Shown here in pieces: positions 22,773-23,120 of a stretch of DNA of 23,120 bases. The translations under genes were made by a program, and so were the position numbers. A model generated the notes under the pieces. That model did not search any database and was not told where the DNA came from. It saw nothing but the letters and a program-made list of their open reading frames with translations. The stretch is from JANWKA01 sp035533815 (GTDB lineage: Bacteria > Bacteroidota > Bacteroidia > Chitinophagales > Chitinophagaceae). Where the stretch lies: positions 1 to 23,120 of the forward strand of contig DATLTB010000002.1 of assembly GCA_035533815.1 (NCBI GenBank), in the 5' to 3' direction. Every line of letters starts with the position of its first letter. Within the stretch, counting starts at the first letter, position 1.

Positions 22773-23120
22773 CCTAAATACATTTTAAAATTATTTGCAT
22801 CCAGATTTTCATTGGTCAGGGGATATGTTTTTTAAGGAAAGAACTCATTATTTGCTTCATAAAGGTGTCCAAATAGTGTCATTCTTCATAAATTCTGTTG
22901 ACCCATTACCAGTACTCTTTTCAAATAAAATAGTAATCAACTCATTTACTCAACAATTATATTTCCATCCTCAAGAGAGGATGGCGGATTCAAGTCACAA
23001 ATGCAACTTCTGTACTAATTGACATTAAAGATTTATTCATATTTAAATAATTTAAATAGTATGTTTTTGGTTCTTAATTTTGAAAAAATGTGAGTAATCT
23101 GCTCTTAAAATAAAGTTGCA
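22773..23120. other. AT-rich end of window, no supported gene
   Basis: About 350 AT-rich bases after the tRNA. A 75-codon open frame exists at 22795-23022 from a TTG, but it has no recognisable domain, signal or promoter, so it is not called. A perfect 8-bp hairpin lies at 22965-22984. No T-run terminator is seen directly after the tRNA. Confidence 0.5.
22965..22984. repeat. Perfect intergenic hairpin
   Basis: CCATCCTC (22965-22972) pairs with GAGGATGG (22977-22984) around the tetraloop AAGA. The right arm runs into TGGCGGAT (22982-22989), whose complement ATCCGCCA also occurs at 374-381 in the other non-genic end of the window. No T-run follows. Confidence 0.5.

Noticed and set aside
22795..23022. 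75-codon frame after the tRNA
   Set aside because: TTG start, no domain or membrane or signal pattern, and a hairpin lies inside it; chance is the simpler reading.
1..23120. CRISPR array or classical defence island
   Set aside because: No regularly spaced repeats and no cas, restriction or toxin-antitoxin pair are seen. The Fic gene has no visible antitoxin partner and carries its inhibitory motif internally.

Overview
The window reads as a chromosomal segment of a Bacteroidota bacterium, most likely from the Chitinophagales/Saprospirales/Sphingobacteriales side. Three things point there. Promoters fit the Bacteroidota -7 consensus TAnnTTTG and Shine-Dalgarno sites are weak or absent. The neighbourhood CPBP protease - DUF2007 - cdsA - psd is typical of the phylum. 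Lipoprotein, YtxH/holin and fused E1 dehydrogenase genes of Bacteroidota type are present. Most genes look near 50% G+C in hand-counted lines; the Fic gene and both ends of the window are clearly more AT-rich.

Layout. 1-160 holds the N-terminus of a phosphatidylserine decarboxylase family gene (psd, minus strand, cut by the window edge). Between it and its usual partner cdsA (2560-3408, minus) sits an AT-rich insert: a class II Fic-domain gene (751-2211, plus) behind a promoter studded with 10-bp repeats, followed by a decayed IS630-type transposase fragment touching the cdsA stop codon. Upstream of cdsA on the same strand are a DUF2007 protein and a CPBP-family membrane protease. Divergent from these run dusB, an exported OB-fold-like protein and proC, with sixA converging on proC end to end.

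7450-9582 holds a long leader with a strong hairpin, a small membrane-anchored protein whose 3' end looks frameshifted, an outer-membrane beta-barrel protein and a clear terminator. 9673-11658 is a fused E1 alpha/beta 2-oxo acid dehydrogenase, followed by a tiny one-TM ORF. A class C beta-lactamase-like serine hydrolase and rmuC lie on the minus strand. A FAD monooxygenase (plus, with terminator), a GH25 lysozyme-like enzyme plus a small membrane protein (minus), and a radical SAM/SPASM protein with a possibly leaderless mRNA follow. Next comes a repeat-bearing lipoprotein, then a YtxH / holin-like / hypothetical trio (minus), an AI-2E family transporter (plus) overlapping nadD (minus), and a tRNA-Thr(CGU). 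The last 350 bases are AT-rich with no supported gene.

How they fit together. Most of the window is housekeeping: phospholipid synthesis (cdsA, psd), tRNA modification (dusB), proline synthesis (proC), NAD synthesis (nadD) and central carbon metabolism (E1). No obvious multi-gene novel system is visible. The most distinctive locus is the Fic insert: a self-inhibited Fic enzyme with a winged-helix-like segment, an unrecognised C-terminal domain and a candidate operator array, placed inside a conserved lipid-synthesis pair.
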